DNA of 64,000 bases from Nilaparvata lugens. Its lineage: Eukaryota; Arthropoda; Insecta; Hemiptera; Delphacidae. The stretch's first letter is position 1. The number at the start of each line of letters is the position of its first letter. Positions 12,801 to 27,800 of this stretch are shown piece by piece. The notes beneath the pieces were generated by a model. That model made no database searches and had not been told where the DNA came from. It saw only the letters and a list, made by a program, of their open reading frames with translations. The stretch is taken from positions 8,464,500 to 8,528,499 of the forward strand of contig NC_052511.1 of NCBI RefSeq assembly GCF_014356525.2. The letters are read 5' to 3'. The translations under genes and the position numbers were made by a program.

Positions 12801-15800
12801 TGTCTTCTTTGCGCCTTTTCAACCGGATCCATCAGAGGATCGTTGTCTAATGCCATAATTTGATTCCTTATTAATTCCTGTAAGGAGAGAAAACACAAAT
12901 GAGAATACAATGTTGGTTAAATTAATATAGAGGGGTGCAAAAGTCTATTAAATACAAAATTTCAGCTAAATCAAATTCAATTTTTGGATATAGTTTAATT
13001 ACAATTATAAAACGTGACTAATTAATAGGATAAAATTTAGCACCGCGTTGAATATTATTATTTTTTTATTGCGGATGATGCCCACATAAGCTTTCTGCTT
13101 GTGCGTGGGTTGAAAGAAATATTATTAGGCTATTATCTGATCAATATATTATATATATATATATTAGGCTTAATATTTTGAGAAAGACAATGAATCTTCA
13201 ATATTTCATTCAAATCGAATGGATTAAGACACTGCAGTTTTTATTCCAATGCATAATAATCAAGAAATAAAAGTATTTCAAATCAATACATACGGTATTT
13301 ATTTATTCATTAAAAGGAGAAAAATCTGTGGTTTTGACAATTTCTTAGTCTTTAAATTTAATATGAATAAATTACCACAGTATCAACTTCTTCTCAACTA
13401 CATATGGAAATAAATTGGGAGTTGCATTTGTTCAAATGCTAATTAATGAATAATTATTATTAAACGAAAATCCCAATTAAATTATGTAAATCACCCCGAA
13501 GACTTCTGCTACTGCAAAATCGGTTAGGTTTATGCAAAATTCTGCAGTAGCAGAAGTCTTCGGGGTGATTTACAGCATTTAATTGGGATTTTCGTTTAAC
13601 CTTCCGGCAGTCGCGCTGTTGTAAAAAGTACAACAGTGTCAGTTTTTTGCTGCACAAAACTATTAAATGGGGTGGTGTCAGTGAATCAGTCACCTATGCA
13701 TTCCAAAACTTTCCCCCCATCACTCCACTGAGTTGCAGTATCAACCGAGCAATGGTTCAGTCTTCAAGTGCCATTTAGTCGCGACAGTGCATAAGATAGG
13801 GAAAGACTGTATACGGGGACTGTAAACGAACCAATAACACAAAATTGATGGCTTTGCTTGATGTACTACCTTATTGGGCTATGAACTAGTAATCATCCAA
13901 ATGTTCATAGGCGTAAAATAATCCAAGAAGATGGAAAAAGTAATCATACAATTAATTAATATGTTTTTACAGTAAACAGAGTACATAACACTTGAAAAAT
14001 TGGATGTTGTACAAAATACAACACGCGACTGCTCTTGTGATTGAGTAGGGCGCGACTACCGGAAGGTTAATAATAATTATTATTATTCTCAACAACACAA
14101 CAAGCATTAAAAGAACCACAAATAGACGATAAATTATTGACGATTACAAATAACTTATTACATAAAATTACAGCGACATACTAAACCACCATAATATAAA
14201 CTATTAAGCACTAACGGAAGTTTAGTTCGTTTCATAATTTTACTTATGAGATCCTTGGAATATTTCTGGTGGAGCTAAGCTGTAAACTGTTCGAATATTA
14301 TTGTGAGATTTATTTTCAGCTGTCAATATTGGTTGAGTTGACCAACAATTGCCTCAATATTGGTTTAGTTGACCAACAATTGCCTCAATATTGGTTGAGT
14401 TGACCAACAATTGCCTCAATATTGGTTGGCTTGACCAACAATTGCCTCAATATTGGTTGAGTTGACCAACAATTGCCTCAATATTGGTTGAGTTGACCAA
14501 CAATTGCCTCAATATTGGTTGAGTTGACCAACAATTGCCTCAATATTGGTTGAGTTGACAGTTTGACGTGAGGGATACTTACTGCCTGCATAGTGTTATG
14601 CTGATGCAACTGTGAAAATGAGTGGTTGGCCGAGCCTATGTGGTTATCCAACCGATTATGGGCCAATTGGGCCCCGGGCGCTCTATTATGTGAACTATTT
14701 GAACCAAGACTGCTTGTGCTTGCACATTCACTACCCTCGCCGCTACCGTTCTGCAACATACAGTCAATTGTCTCAACCACTCACCTATAGTCCGTGAGAT
14801 ATTACTTTCAAGGCTGTGCAAAGGCTAAAAATAAACTTTCTACTGGTGACATTTTTCAAAGTTTTTCGATTTGTATATCATCAAGCTATCAAAATGAAAA
14901 AGTTTTCCCAGGTAGACATTTTTTTCCGATCATTACTTTTTGAGATATGAGCACCTAAACTTTAAATTTTTGGGACAGAACATTACAAATTCGATAAGAG
15001 ATAAATCCATAAGATTTAGAGGATAAATTCTTCATGGTAATGTTGATTGAATATGTATTGATTTATTATGTATCTAAGCTAGTTGATGTTAATAAGGCTC
15101 TTCATGGATTTATTCTGTGAGCTTTTGTATGTAAATAAATAAAAAAAATCTGGGAATATCAATTTTTGAGAAAGTTATTCAATTTACCAAAAATGACCCA
15201 AAATAACTCAACTAAAACATATTTTTGGTCATTTTTAGTAAACAGAATAACTTTCTCAAAATTGATATTTTCCAAAAAAAATTGTTTTATTCAATCAACA
15301 ACACAATACCATGAACTATTTATCCTCTGAAATTGATATTTTCAAAAAAAAATTGTTTTATTCAATCACCAATACCATGAAGAATTTATCCTCATAGGTT
15401 TCTCATCATAGATTTATCTCTTACCGAATTTGAAATGTTCTGTCCCGAAAATTCAAACTTTAGGCGCTCATATCTCAAAAAGTAATGATCGGAAAAAATG
15501 TTTTCCTGAGAAAACCTTTTCATTTTGATAGCATGATGATATAGAAATCGAAAAACTTTGAAAAATATCACCAGTAGAAAGTTTATTTCTAGCCTTTGCA
15601 CAACCTTAACACGAAAAGGGGAAACCAGTTTCTGCCTTTGCCTTCTAGCCTTTGCACAGTGTAGCATGGACAGAGTAGTGGGGAGGAGTAAACATGCTGC
15701 GCAAAAATTTAATGCTGAGACAAAAGTAGGGAGAATGCTATTAGGTATAGTGAAGTCCACGTTATAATGGCAGTATTTGATTAGCAATGGTGTTGCTATC

Positions 15801-18800
15801 CTTGTCTATCATTCAACAAAGCTGATAGCGCTATCTCTTTCTCGCTTTGCTCTGCTGCCAAATCGTCTTATAACAATGTAGAATTAATAATAAATTAACA
15901 AAATATTTCATCTTAATTATGAAAATTCATCATGAAAAATATAATTTCTTGCTTAATAAAATATAATTGACTATTTTAAACGAGAATGAACAGTTAATAT
16001 TACATCAATAGACATGTATCAGCATTGACAAGACAGAGGATCGGCAACGTTGTTCTGCTATCTTACTCCACTGCCATTATAACGTGGACCTCACTATAGT
16101 GGGAGTGATTAGTGAAGGTAAGAGTATCGGACCTCTCTGTCTTCGAGTGAGAGTCGTGTTAAAAGTAATATCTCACGGACTATAGTGTTATATGGTGGGT
16201 GTTTCAAAGCACTCAGCTAAAATAACTAACTGGAGGTATATGTGGCTTTACCAGACTGGTTTCTCTTCAATTTTGTTCGGTTGGCAGTATAAGATGTGGA
16301 CATATGTATTGAAAGACCATTTAGATTGAGTTAAATCAATGCTACTAATGAGAAAATATAGGATAACAAGATATCTCATGGTATAGGGCTTTTGTATTGC
16401 AATTTTCACTGGATAAAATATAGCATTAAAAGATATCCCATGGTATGGGGCGTTTCTGTTACAAATTCCACTGTCGTTTCAAGCCGATTATTGTCGATTA
16501 CAGTCATACTATTGTTGATTATTACTGTCTTGAACGGGTGAAAGTGTACAAATGGCACAGTACGAGAGACTACCAGCATCACTAGCTTCACGAAAAAGAA
16601 CTACGTGGACTATCGGCTTAAACAAACAATGAAAATGTGGTACATAAACACCCTATACCATAGGCACAGAATAAGTACAGAATGGAAACTTGTAATAAAT
16701 CGCCTATCTAACCAATGCTTTTTACATGACCCCAATACTAAACACGTGACCTTGGGAAGTTCCAATCCTGGTCTTCTGATTGGCTCGTAGCAGTGAACGA
16801 GATCAATTGATCCGGATCATTGAAGTGATCCGAACCAACCATCAATACTATTACAATGCGGCGCTTCCTAACAAGATGGCGGATTTTAGCGTCAGGGTAC
16901 TAGCCAAGTTTCCGTACTGTATGTATACTGTGCCATAGGTCTTCTTATACTATATTTTCTCTGTGGTAGCACTGATTCAGACCAAACTAAATGGTATTTC
17001 GAAACATATGTCCTCATCTTATACTGCCAACTGAACAAAACTAGAAGAAAAGGCACCAACCATCCTAAACAAATATAACTTGTGACTTGAACGTAAAGCC
17101 TACAAAATATGATTGCCAGATTGTGTGAAAATACACACATATCAGTATCAGAGTCAGTGACCGGGAAAAAATTATGATTTCCATGAGTTTTTATGGGACT
17201 ATTCCCACTCGAAGCGAGTAAGTAAGCGCCCTTAAGAATACTTTCATTAGAACTTATGGGAGAAATATTTTCACTGTAGCCTACCGGTCACTTTAACTGA
17301 TACTGAAATATGGGAGTCAGTCTTAAAAATTCTAATTTAATGACGGATCTGTATGTAAAATTTCATTATCAATATTCTGTTACTGATCAAAAAGGTTGTG
17401 CGGTCGAGAGATTGGAAGAAAATTCAATTTTTAATTAAAATGGATATGGAAAAAAATGTTTTTGTTTTTCATTTGAATATCACTTCTCTCATCAGTAAGT
17501 TTTAACAGTATATATCCCTATCTATCTCCCTACCAATCAGAAGAAAGCTATTAGGTGAATCATAAATATTCAAAAACCAAAATAAGAGGCTGAATTAGCC
17601 TGTGTTTACAAGTTTGAGTTTCTTCAATGGTTCCAAATTTTCTCAAATAACTCAATATTATTCGTTACAAGTGTTAATTGAGTGGGATATTTATAATCAA
17701 TTTATTAATTCAAGCAATCTAAATTCAAAATTTATGGTTTTAATGTTTATTTTGGATGTTTATTTATAAAAATTTTACACGTGAAATTCTAACCTTAGCT
17801 TGGACTTTGTCACCTAGAAATTTGGAAGAAAAATAGTACAAGTACTACCTTATTATTTTATCTACCAATGTTATTACATTAATGTCATTTGCATTGTGAA
17901 TAAATAAAAAAAATAGGAAATAGACATTCTTAGTGCCGGTCATACAAAACCGGTTAAATTTTAACGAGTAAATTGATTAATTTCACGAGAACCAATCAGA
18001 GAAAGCCTTTTTGATAAGACGACTTCTCTAATTGGTTCTCGTGATTAATCACGATTAAAATTTAACCGGCTTTTATGCGACCGGCACTGAGAATGTCTAT
18101 TTCCTATTGGTTAAATTTAAACCGTGATTAATCACGGTTGAATTCTCATGAATTTAAATTCTCGTGATTAATCACTATTAAAACTTAACCGGCTTTTGTG
18201 CAACCGGCACTAAGAATGTCTATTTCCTATTGGTTTTTGAATATTTCTCATTCACCTAATAGTTTTCTTCTAATTGGTATGATGAAAACAATAACGTTCA
18301 TCAGAAATAATTGAAATCATGTTTCCAGACGTCAAAAGCAGTTGAAAGAACGTAGTTTAGTCTGTGAAGTTCCAAAGGGAGCAGAGCGGCTGCATACTAA
18401 ATTGTATGCTGAAGGATGGAAATGGAGACACTGACTCTTGATATTTGAGCTGCAAGCAGCTAACTTAAAAAAATGCTCAAGCAGCCTTGTCAAATTGAAT
18501 ATATTGAATCACATGGGTTTGGAATCTGTGTAGCATTAGACATTCAAGAAAGTCAAGTTTTCACACAATCTGGCAACGTCATTATTTTTTCGGCTTCTGA
18601 TTCAAATCTCAACTTGTTTTACTCAGATTTCAGGCTGGCTAATCGCTTAGCACCGCCAAATTTGAAAGAACAAATCTCCACTATTTTAAAGGAGATGTTC
18701 ATGGAATAATACTGTACAGGTTAACAAGTATATGATTTTTAACAGTGGAGATATATCAGAAAGATAACTCTGAAAGAGTTGCCAAACTATCGGTATAAAG

Positions 18801-21800
18801 TGTAAACGTTAAAATCTTCATAGGATAAATTCAAGTATATTGAGCCCTCAAAATGCGGTCTTTAGATCCTAGTATGTTTGAAAATGCAATAATTGTCAAT
18901 GAAGAATACATATTTATTAATCATAGTATGTGTGCAAATTATGTTCTTGAGAAGAACATCAATGTTGAACTACCCTTGATGATAACAGGTTCATCATGTT
19001 TCAAGTGGTGCTTAATATTACTTAATATTTAAGTAAATATTAAAATTTAGCATTTCAGGACACAATTATTTGTGTTTCAAATTAGTTTACAAAAAGGACT
19101 ATATCACTCTTTAATCAAAATTTGAGAAAGGGACAGTTTTGGGCTGGGCCTGTTGACCCTTCCCCAATCATTCATGTGATTTGTGTATATTTTCAATGTA
19201 AAAATGAATACAATAATTAAAAATGCATTAGTACAACTTTATATTGATTGTGGAACGTGAAATTATCTACAAGGAATGTTTGTCCACCGATTTCAATGTA
19301 CAATTTACATATCATGTTTTACAAAGAAAAGAGTGTTAATTAATTGAATAAAAACACACATATGTTGTCAAATTCTACACAGTTTTATTTGGTACACGAC
19401 CATGACAGTCAACTTGAAAATGTGACCGGTGTGGTCATGAAACCTTGGTCGTGTACCAAATAAAACAGTGTAGAATTTGGCAACATATGTGTGTTTTTAT
19501 TCAATTATGGAACGGTTCTACAATATTGACAATGACTCAGACGAAGTGTTAAATTAAATTTTTTGTAGGATGAAGTAGTTTTCTTGAAGAAGCAAACAGT
19601 TCTTCAATACTGCAAACTTACATCCTTGACATTTCTATCGAAATTTGTCAATAAAAATACACGGACAAAATTCTATGTATTCAAAGGTGGTAATGATATT
19701 CCTGTCGGAATTGAATCGAGTTACAATATTCAACTCAACAGAAGTCTATTAAAAAATTATCTTTCATACGGAAAGAGAACGAAAAATAAGATCGATTTAA
19801 TAAAAAAAAAATGCAACTGGTTTGAAAAAAAATCTAGAAAGGTATTCCTACATTTCTAGACATTTAGAAATATCTTCCTAGATTTAGATAAAATAATTCG
19901 TAAGTTGATAACGAAGATCTACAATGGACAATTACGTAGCTCAAGGAATGGAAAATACTGTAGTGAGTTCAAAATGTGTTCAACGTCAGCAAGACCAAAA
20001 ACCACTTGAAATATTCCAAGGATTCAAAAAGTAGCATTACTAAATTCCAAGTCTAATGCATGCTTTTATGAAACCACTGTATAACTAATGATCAAATACA
20101 AAACTAACTAAACAGTGCAAAATAGTTTCTTCTTTTTGATGAAGCTTCTCCGATGAACTTTTTCTTACTGGGTACTATGTTTACAACTTTTATTAGACTA
20201 TACCAAATTATCTCTAACTAATAACTCTAGTAGGTACAAAACAACATGGAACCATCTCTAAATTGATTCGATGCTCAACTGATAAAAGAGCTACAAGACA
20301 ATTTGTGAAATAATACCAAATTATTACTGTAATACTGATAAGTTACAAAGTTGATGACAAATCTCAATTCCTCGGATCTACTATTCACAGAAAATTCAAG
20401 TTATCCAAGTACAATGATTTCCTTTCATGCTGAGCTGTAATATTACTATCGTGCAATACTGAAATATTTGACTAAACTGGGATTCCATACTGAAATATCA
20501 CGTATAAGCTACTGAAATTCAATATTAAAGTACTGGAATAAACTGAACTTTATGCAGCAATACTCGAATCAATTCAATACTCGATTTCTATCTGAGAAAT
20601 TTGAATTCTTATGGCTGGTTTCCGAGCTCGGGATTTGGCTAAGTTCTAGACTTTAAACAGCTGGAGTCAGAAAATTGGCTTTCCGAAACGGGGCGTAATC
20701 GTAGTCATTGTTAGGCTAGCTTCACACGTATTCGGTTTCATTCGGTTCGGTTCGTTACCAAAAACGAATGAGGCTTTCATACATGTCAGGTTTAATTCGT
20801 ACGGTTCTAATTAGGTATTTTCTTCTCAAACACAGCTGTGTTTTGATTTTCACAGTTCATGCTGGTATATTTAAATATAACAGCTGGTGTTAAATTGTAA
20901 GATGTTATTTCCTGAACAACAAAATGTTTAAGTTAATTAAAAATTGTGAATTATTTGAATAGTTCTTTTTGATTATGTTAATTTTGGATGTTCAGAGAGA
21001 TTATTTTTTCAAATTGGGAATTTTTTCCTTGTTTTGACAAATGGTATATAAACTTCATCTCTTCTCTCCATTGATGAAATCATGTAATATTTGTAGAAAA
21101 AAAATAAAAATTCTCCCTGAGTTTCAATTTATATCTTTCATATTTTTTTAGCGAACTATTCATTGAGAAAAAAATTTTCCTGTGAACTAACAGAAATGAA
21201 TTGACCATATGATTTTGACTTGGAGAATTTTGAAACAGATAATCACGATATCAGGTTAAAATATAAACAAAAAAGGCAAGCGTGTGTAAGAGACTTTGTT
21301 TTTCCTGTTTCCCTAGCAACAAATTCGAATATGATGAAACCTATTCGTGTCGAGGGGGCGTTCGGTGCTATGCGGTTGCTATTCGGTACCGAATTCAAAC
21401 CGAATCATCGTTTCACACTTATCGGAATTTGCCGAAAACGAAACGAACCGAACCGAAAGTGTGTGAAGAAGACTCTCAACGAATTGAAACCTGATGGAAT
21501 TTATTAGAGTCAAGTGGGCGTTCGGTTCTATGCGGTTTCTATTCGGTACCGAATTCAATCCGAATTACCGTTTAACACTTATCGGAATTTGCCGAAAACG
21601 AAACGAAACGAATGAGCGTGAAACTAGCCTCATAGTCACGTTTGAATAAAATTTCGAAAAACTAGAAAATTGAACACAAAATAAAGAGAAAATATTGTAC
21701 AGTTTCAGCTATTTTGAATTATTTAGGAATATTTAATTTCGTCAAGGAAAAACGTTTCCAATTATAGAAATGAGAAAATAAAGCGACTACGCCCCGTTTT

Positions 21801-24800
21801 GGAAAGCCAATTTTCCGACACCAGCTGTTTATTTAATTTCGTCAAGGAAAAACGTTTCCAATTATAGAAATGAGAAAATAAAATCAGCGACTACGCCCCG
21901 TTTCGGAAAGCCAATTTTCCGACTCCAGCTGTTTATTTAATTTCGTCAAGGAAAAACGTTGCCAATTATAGAAATGAGAAAATAAAAACTGCGACTACGC
22001 CCCGTTTTGGAAAGTGAATTTTCTGACTCCAGCTGTTTAAAGTCTAGGACTTGGATAATCCCGAGCTCAGAAACCGGCCCTTATGCTAAAATCAGGTTTA
22101 ATAGTTCGATCTATTAACCTTGGTTTGAAAAACTAAATTGATGATGAAGAAAAGTTTTAGAAATCTACTTACAGATGATTCGCTGCTCTTTTGATCCCTT
22201 TTCTGAGTGGGCAGAGCACTGGACAGAATATCCGCAAGATTTGTTCCTATATCTAACGGTGCAGCAAGTTCCCTTGCTATGCTCATTTCCTCTGAAAAGG
22301 TAATAACTGATTAATTCCATGTTTCATTCATTAGAAAAATAGTTTGAAAACATGGAAAGGAAGAGTTAAGATCGATGTCGTATCCATATTATAAAAATAG
22401 TTAAAATATTAGTTCAGTATAATACTAAGTAATTCACATAGCTTCTTATTGACCTGGTGGAGAAATATTACAGTGAGGTGCACGTTATAATGGCAATGGA
22501 GAAAGATGGGAGAAAAACGTTGCCAAACCTCTGTCTTGTCAATGCCTTCTATAAATAGTAGCAGATACAGGTTTATTGATGTAATATTAACTGTTCATTC
22601 TCGTTTAATGTGCAATTAAAATCAAACAACACAGCTTGTAGACTAACATTATAAATCAAATAACATGAAAAAACTATTATTCAACAATTTTTATCATTGA
22701 ATGCTTTCTTATCATTTATGCTTCTACCATAAGGCTATTCATAACTAGCTGTCTATGCTGCATAATAAAACTTAAAATTAATCTAATCCAGGGGGCACTC
22801 AGGGGGGACAATATAGGTGCTGTGTGATTTTCGGTAATTTAAAAAATCTTTGACCACACTGGAAGGTAGAATGATGTTGAAATATGTAAAAAAATAATTG
22901 AAAGGGATAGAAAAATATCAAATACAAGAGATTTAAATTTTGATGTTACTCAGGCCCCCCTAAATTTGTCAACTTTCCAATGTTCAATTTTATAGCAAAG
23001 ACATAAGGAACTATTATGTTGAGCACATTGAAATAGGGCTATTTATTTATTATATAAAAACTGTATGGGAAGACATATGAGAAATGCAAAGGTGGTTTTC
23101 AAGTTCACCATTCAATACTGCATTCACTCAACTCAAACTACTAAACTACTATCCCAACTAGCACACCTGATTGAAACTAGCCTACTCTACCTGGCCTACC
23201 CAACCAATCCCACCAAACCTGATCTATCTTACCCATCCTTCTATACCTAACCTACCTACTCAACCCTCTCTCAGTTAATCTACTTAACCTACCCCACCTA
23301 CATACTAACCTACTAACCTGGCCACCCTACATAAATTATGCTATCCAACCTACTCTACCTAACAGTTCATTTTATCTTGAAACCATTGCCCTATAGTGAG
23401 GTCCACGTTATAATGGCAGTGGAGAAAGATAGGAGAACAACGTTGCCGATCCTTACTGTCTTGTCAATGCCTTCTATAAATAGTAGCAGATACATGTTTA
23501 TAGATGTATTCATTCTCGTTCAAAATAATCAATTATATTTTATCAAGCAACAAATTATATTTTTCAATAATTCCATAGGGAATTTACAAAATAAAGATGA
23601 AATATTTTGTCAATTAGTTATTAATTCTACATTGTTAGAAGACGATCTGGCAACAGAGCAAAGCGAAAAAGAGATAGCGCTATCCGCGTTGTTGAATGAT
23701 AGATAAGGATAGCAATACCATTACTAATCAAACACTGCCATTATAACGTGGACCTTACTATTATAGTATTATTAAAATGGTGTTGAAAAACATAATACCC
23801 AAATATTGTAAATCGCATATCGCAAATCCGATTCAAATGTAACAATGAAATATTAAGTTGCATCAATCTAACGATATCTCATCAGCAGCAGTTTAATTTG
23901 AGGAGTAGATGATGATGATGGTCTATGAAATATTTAGTAGCACGAGGTATAACATCTCACAATTACTTATCTTCATCAGCTTCATTACTATCCTATTATA
24001 TTAAGCGAGCAATTTCTGTATTTATATATCTGGTTATTTATGTTTAATGGATCTCGAAAACGGCTATAACGATTTTCACGAAATTTGGAACATAGTAGGT
24101 TTATGATATAAAGATTCGATTGCACTAGGTCTCATCCTTGGGAAAACTTGCTGAACAACATTAAAAGGATAATTCATCCTTGGCTGAAGCAGCTGTGGAT
24201 AGTAAAAAAGTGAGTATGTGAAAAAACAAAATATCGCATCCCCGAAATTCATAAGATGACATATAGCCAGCTGTGAAATATGAACACGATCATTTTAGAG
24301 AATTGTGTTTTGTTTAACGAGCGAAGCTCGGTGCCCCAATATTTTGAAGAGAAGATGATGATAATAATAATGGTGATGATTGATTGATTGATTCTTGCAA
24401 GACCCATTACATACTAAAACTAAATTTTTATTAGAATAAATGACAAAAAATAGCTAATGATGATGATGATAATGATGATGGAGAGATCTCATCTACCGAT
24501 ATCTAATCATCATCAATTCCATCACCCACGCACAAGCCTGCAGCTCATGAGGGCATCATTATCATGGCAAAAAATGTATTGCCACAAATTCAACAGGAGA
24601 GAGAAAAACATGGAAAAGCCAGTCAAGCTAATAAAAGGTTCATTTTATGCGAGTTGTACAATAAATTAATATTGCAGCTGTAAAAGAGGAAAAGTCTATT
24701 TCTGTTTTTACATACCACAATATTATACACACTAAGGCCCGGTTGCACAACAGCCGGTTAAATTTTAACCATAATTAATTTCACGAGAACCAATCTGAGA

Positions 24801-27800
24801 AGGTGTTATTGAAAAGACTGCTTCTCTAATTAGTTCTTGTGGTATTAATCACGGTTAAAATTTAACCGGCTGTTGTGCAACCGGCACCAAGAATGGATCT
24901 TCTTACCAAGAGTATGTGATCGGTATGAAAAATGTATTGTGAGTTTATAAGCGAAAAATTAATAAAGTTTATCAAGTAAACAAACAAGTTTATGTTTCTT
25001 TATTATTTACTAACAGGTAACCCGTGCTTCGCAAGAGTTTAATTGAAAACTTGACAAATAAGAAACTTGAGGTAATGAAATCTTGAAGAATTAAACATAA
25101 TTAGGCCTATAACCATCCTCGGTAAATCAAGAATCTATATTATACAAAATTTCAATTTTTTATTTTTCATCTATTATTTTATTAATTTCAAAAAAGGGTA
25201 CTAAAAAGTTGCTTTTATTTTTTTATTTTATTTAAAATTTTGAATTTTGAAGGTTGATTTTATACTCTAAATGAATCACAATAAATTATAAACTTTAGAA
25301 ATATTGCACTTATTTAAAAAATTTGAATACAAAATCAAAAACCTACTCACTATTTGTTATTCACAGCTCTAAAATATATTTAGACTGACCACTAGATAAT
25401 ACACCTAAGTTAACAATTACATGTTTATTCTTCCGGAATTATAGATTATATTGGACATAACACAACTTAGCATACGCATGATGTGCATATGTGTTTATCA
25501 AGTTCCGTTCAATCTAATAGAATCTATAAAGACGGAAAAGTAAATCTTTTGTTGATAACTTTGGTGTAAAAGCAGCTTAATTCAATTTTATAAACAAAAT
25601 TTCAAGTTAATCAATCCTGTAGTTCAGACGTGATTTATTAATTATTTATTTATCACATTGTGTACAAATACTTAACATGAGGAAAGGCACAACAGGCTCA
25701 TGCCCAAAACTGTCCCACTTCCAATTTATACTATACTGTCCAAATCAAAATTATAGTTATGTCACTTTCACTTTTCAAAATACAGTTTACGCTCTTCAAT
25801 ACTCAGATAAACGAGCATATTTTGGATCAAATAGATACTATTAGGGCCTATAATCAAAAACTGAACAGTAACTTAATAATTATTCAAAAAGTCTACATTT
25901 TTATGATGCGTCATTCGTGTATTTCCTTTCTCGTACATGTTCAAGACGATTCTTTCCTTTATTATATTATAGATTATGTTAAATATCTATAAAGAAAGAG
26001 AAACTTACGATCAACGTGGGCGAAGGCGCAGAAAACGCCACGCGGGCAGTAGCCAGCTTGTTGGACATCATTGCATTTTGTGCTCTTGTAAATTTCCGGG
26101 TGAAACTGTTGCTCAGTCCTGGTGTGACAGTAGCCACACATATCGCCACTCTCACAGTTACCAGGCTCACCCCACTCATCTCCGTGTTTCACGTTGGGAC
26201 ACGGAGTGGATCTGTGACAAACAATCAATTGGAATACTCAAATTTATATGCAAAATTATGAATGAAACTGTCCTTGAAATGAATGGCATTCGTTTCCGAA
26301 CAATATTTAATTGTTTGAAACTATTAATTAATTTTATTAAACTATTAATTAATATTATTTCAATTAAATATTCAATATTTAATTGAACTCGAAACTATTC
26401 AAAGAATAGTTTCAAGTTCGGACACGGAGTAGATCTATGACCAACAATCGATTAGAATATTCACATTGAAATACAAATTGAACCTGTAACCAAAATGAAT
26501 GATAGGGTTGCACAATGCAATATCTATTTATTCAATCATGAGCAACTATTATAGAATAGAATAGAATAACTGCCTTTATTTTTACCTAGGAGGGCGGAGT
26601 TAGGGCGCAGCCGGCCCTCTCTTACACTCAACCCTCTTATATGGAAAGGCAAAAAAGCTGATACCCAAAAATAACCAATTTCAAATGTATACAATAATAT
26701 TCTATTTCAATTATTCTGATCCTGAATCGGCTCAATTATAAGTGTGATCATCTATAGTGACGTACAAGTTATAATAGCAGTGGAGAAAGATAGGAGACAA
26801 CGTTGCCGATCCTCAGTCTTGTCAATGCCTTCTATAGACGGTAGCTGATACAGGTTTATTGATGTAGGCTAATATTAACTGTTCATTCTAGTTTCAAAAT
26901 AGTCTATTATATTTTATTAAGCAATAAATTTTATTTTTCAATAATTTCATAATGAATTTTTAAATTAAGATGAAATATTTTGTTAATTATCAATTCTACA
27001 TTGTTAAAATACATCTGGCATCAGAGCAAAGCGAGAAAGAGATAGCACTATCCGCTTTGTAAGAATGATAGACAAGGATGGCAATACCATTGCTAATCAA
27101 ACACTGCCATTATAACGTGGACATCACTGTAGGTATTTATTCAATCATGTTCAACTATTATACTTATATGGAAGGGCATAACAGGCGATACCCAAAAATA
27201 CCCTATTTCAAATGTATACAATAATATTCCATTTCAATTATTCTGATACTGGATTGGCTCAATTATAGATGTGATCATCTAGTTCAAGACAGTTGACCCC
27301 GGTTGATGTAGTTGATATTCAGTATCAACAATTTTTACATTCATAAGAAGTGGATGATTGAATCCAACATATAGGCTACATTTACCAGATCATGTCTAAT
27401 ACAAAAATAGAGCTATGCTTACGGTATTTTCCCTTTTGAAGTATAATGTTATAAATTTCTAGTCTTTTTCATTCAATATGAATAATTACCACAATATCAA
27501 CTTCTCAACTACACAAAAAGTTATAAATTTCCTTCTGGTATTTTCCCTTTTGAAGTATAATGTTATAAATTTCTAGTCTTTTTCGTTCAATATGAATAAT
27601 TACCACAATATCAACTTCTCAACTACACAAAAAGTTATAAATTTCCTTCTGGTATTTTCCCTTTTGAAGTATAATGTTATAAATTTCTAGTCTTTTTCAT
27701 TCAATATGAATAATTACCACAATATCAACTTCTCAACTACACAAAAAGTTATAAATTTCCTTCTGGTATTTTCCCTTTTGAAGTATAATGTTATAAATTT

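Noticed and set aside
14612..14821. Alternative frames overlapping unk exon 8
   Set aside because: Only the frame starting at 14750 joins exons 7 and 9 in phase with a GTAAGT donor.
19584..19859. 91-codon Lys/Asn-rich plus-strand frame
   Set aside because: AT-rich low-complexity product, no homology signal, no flanking exon.
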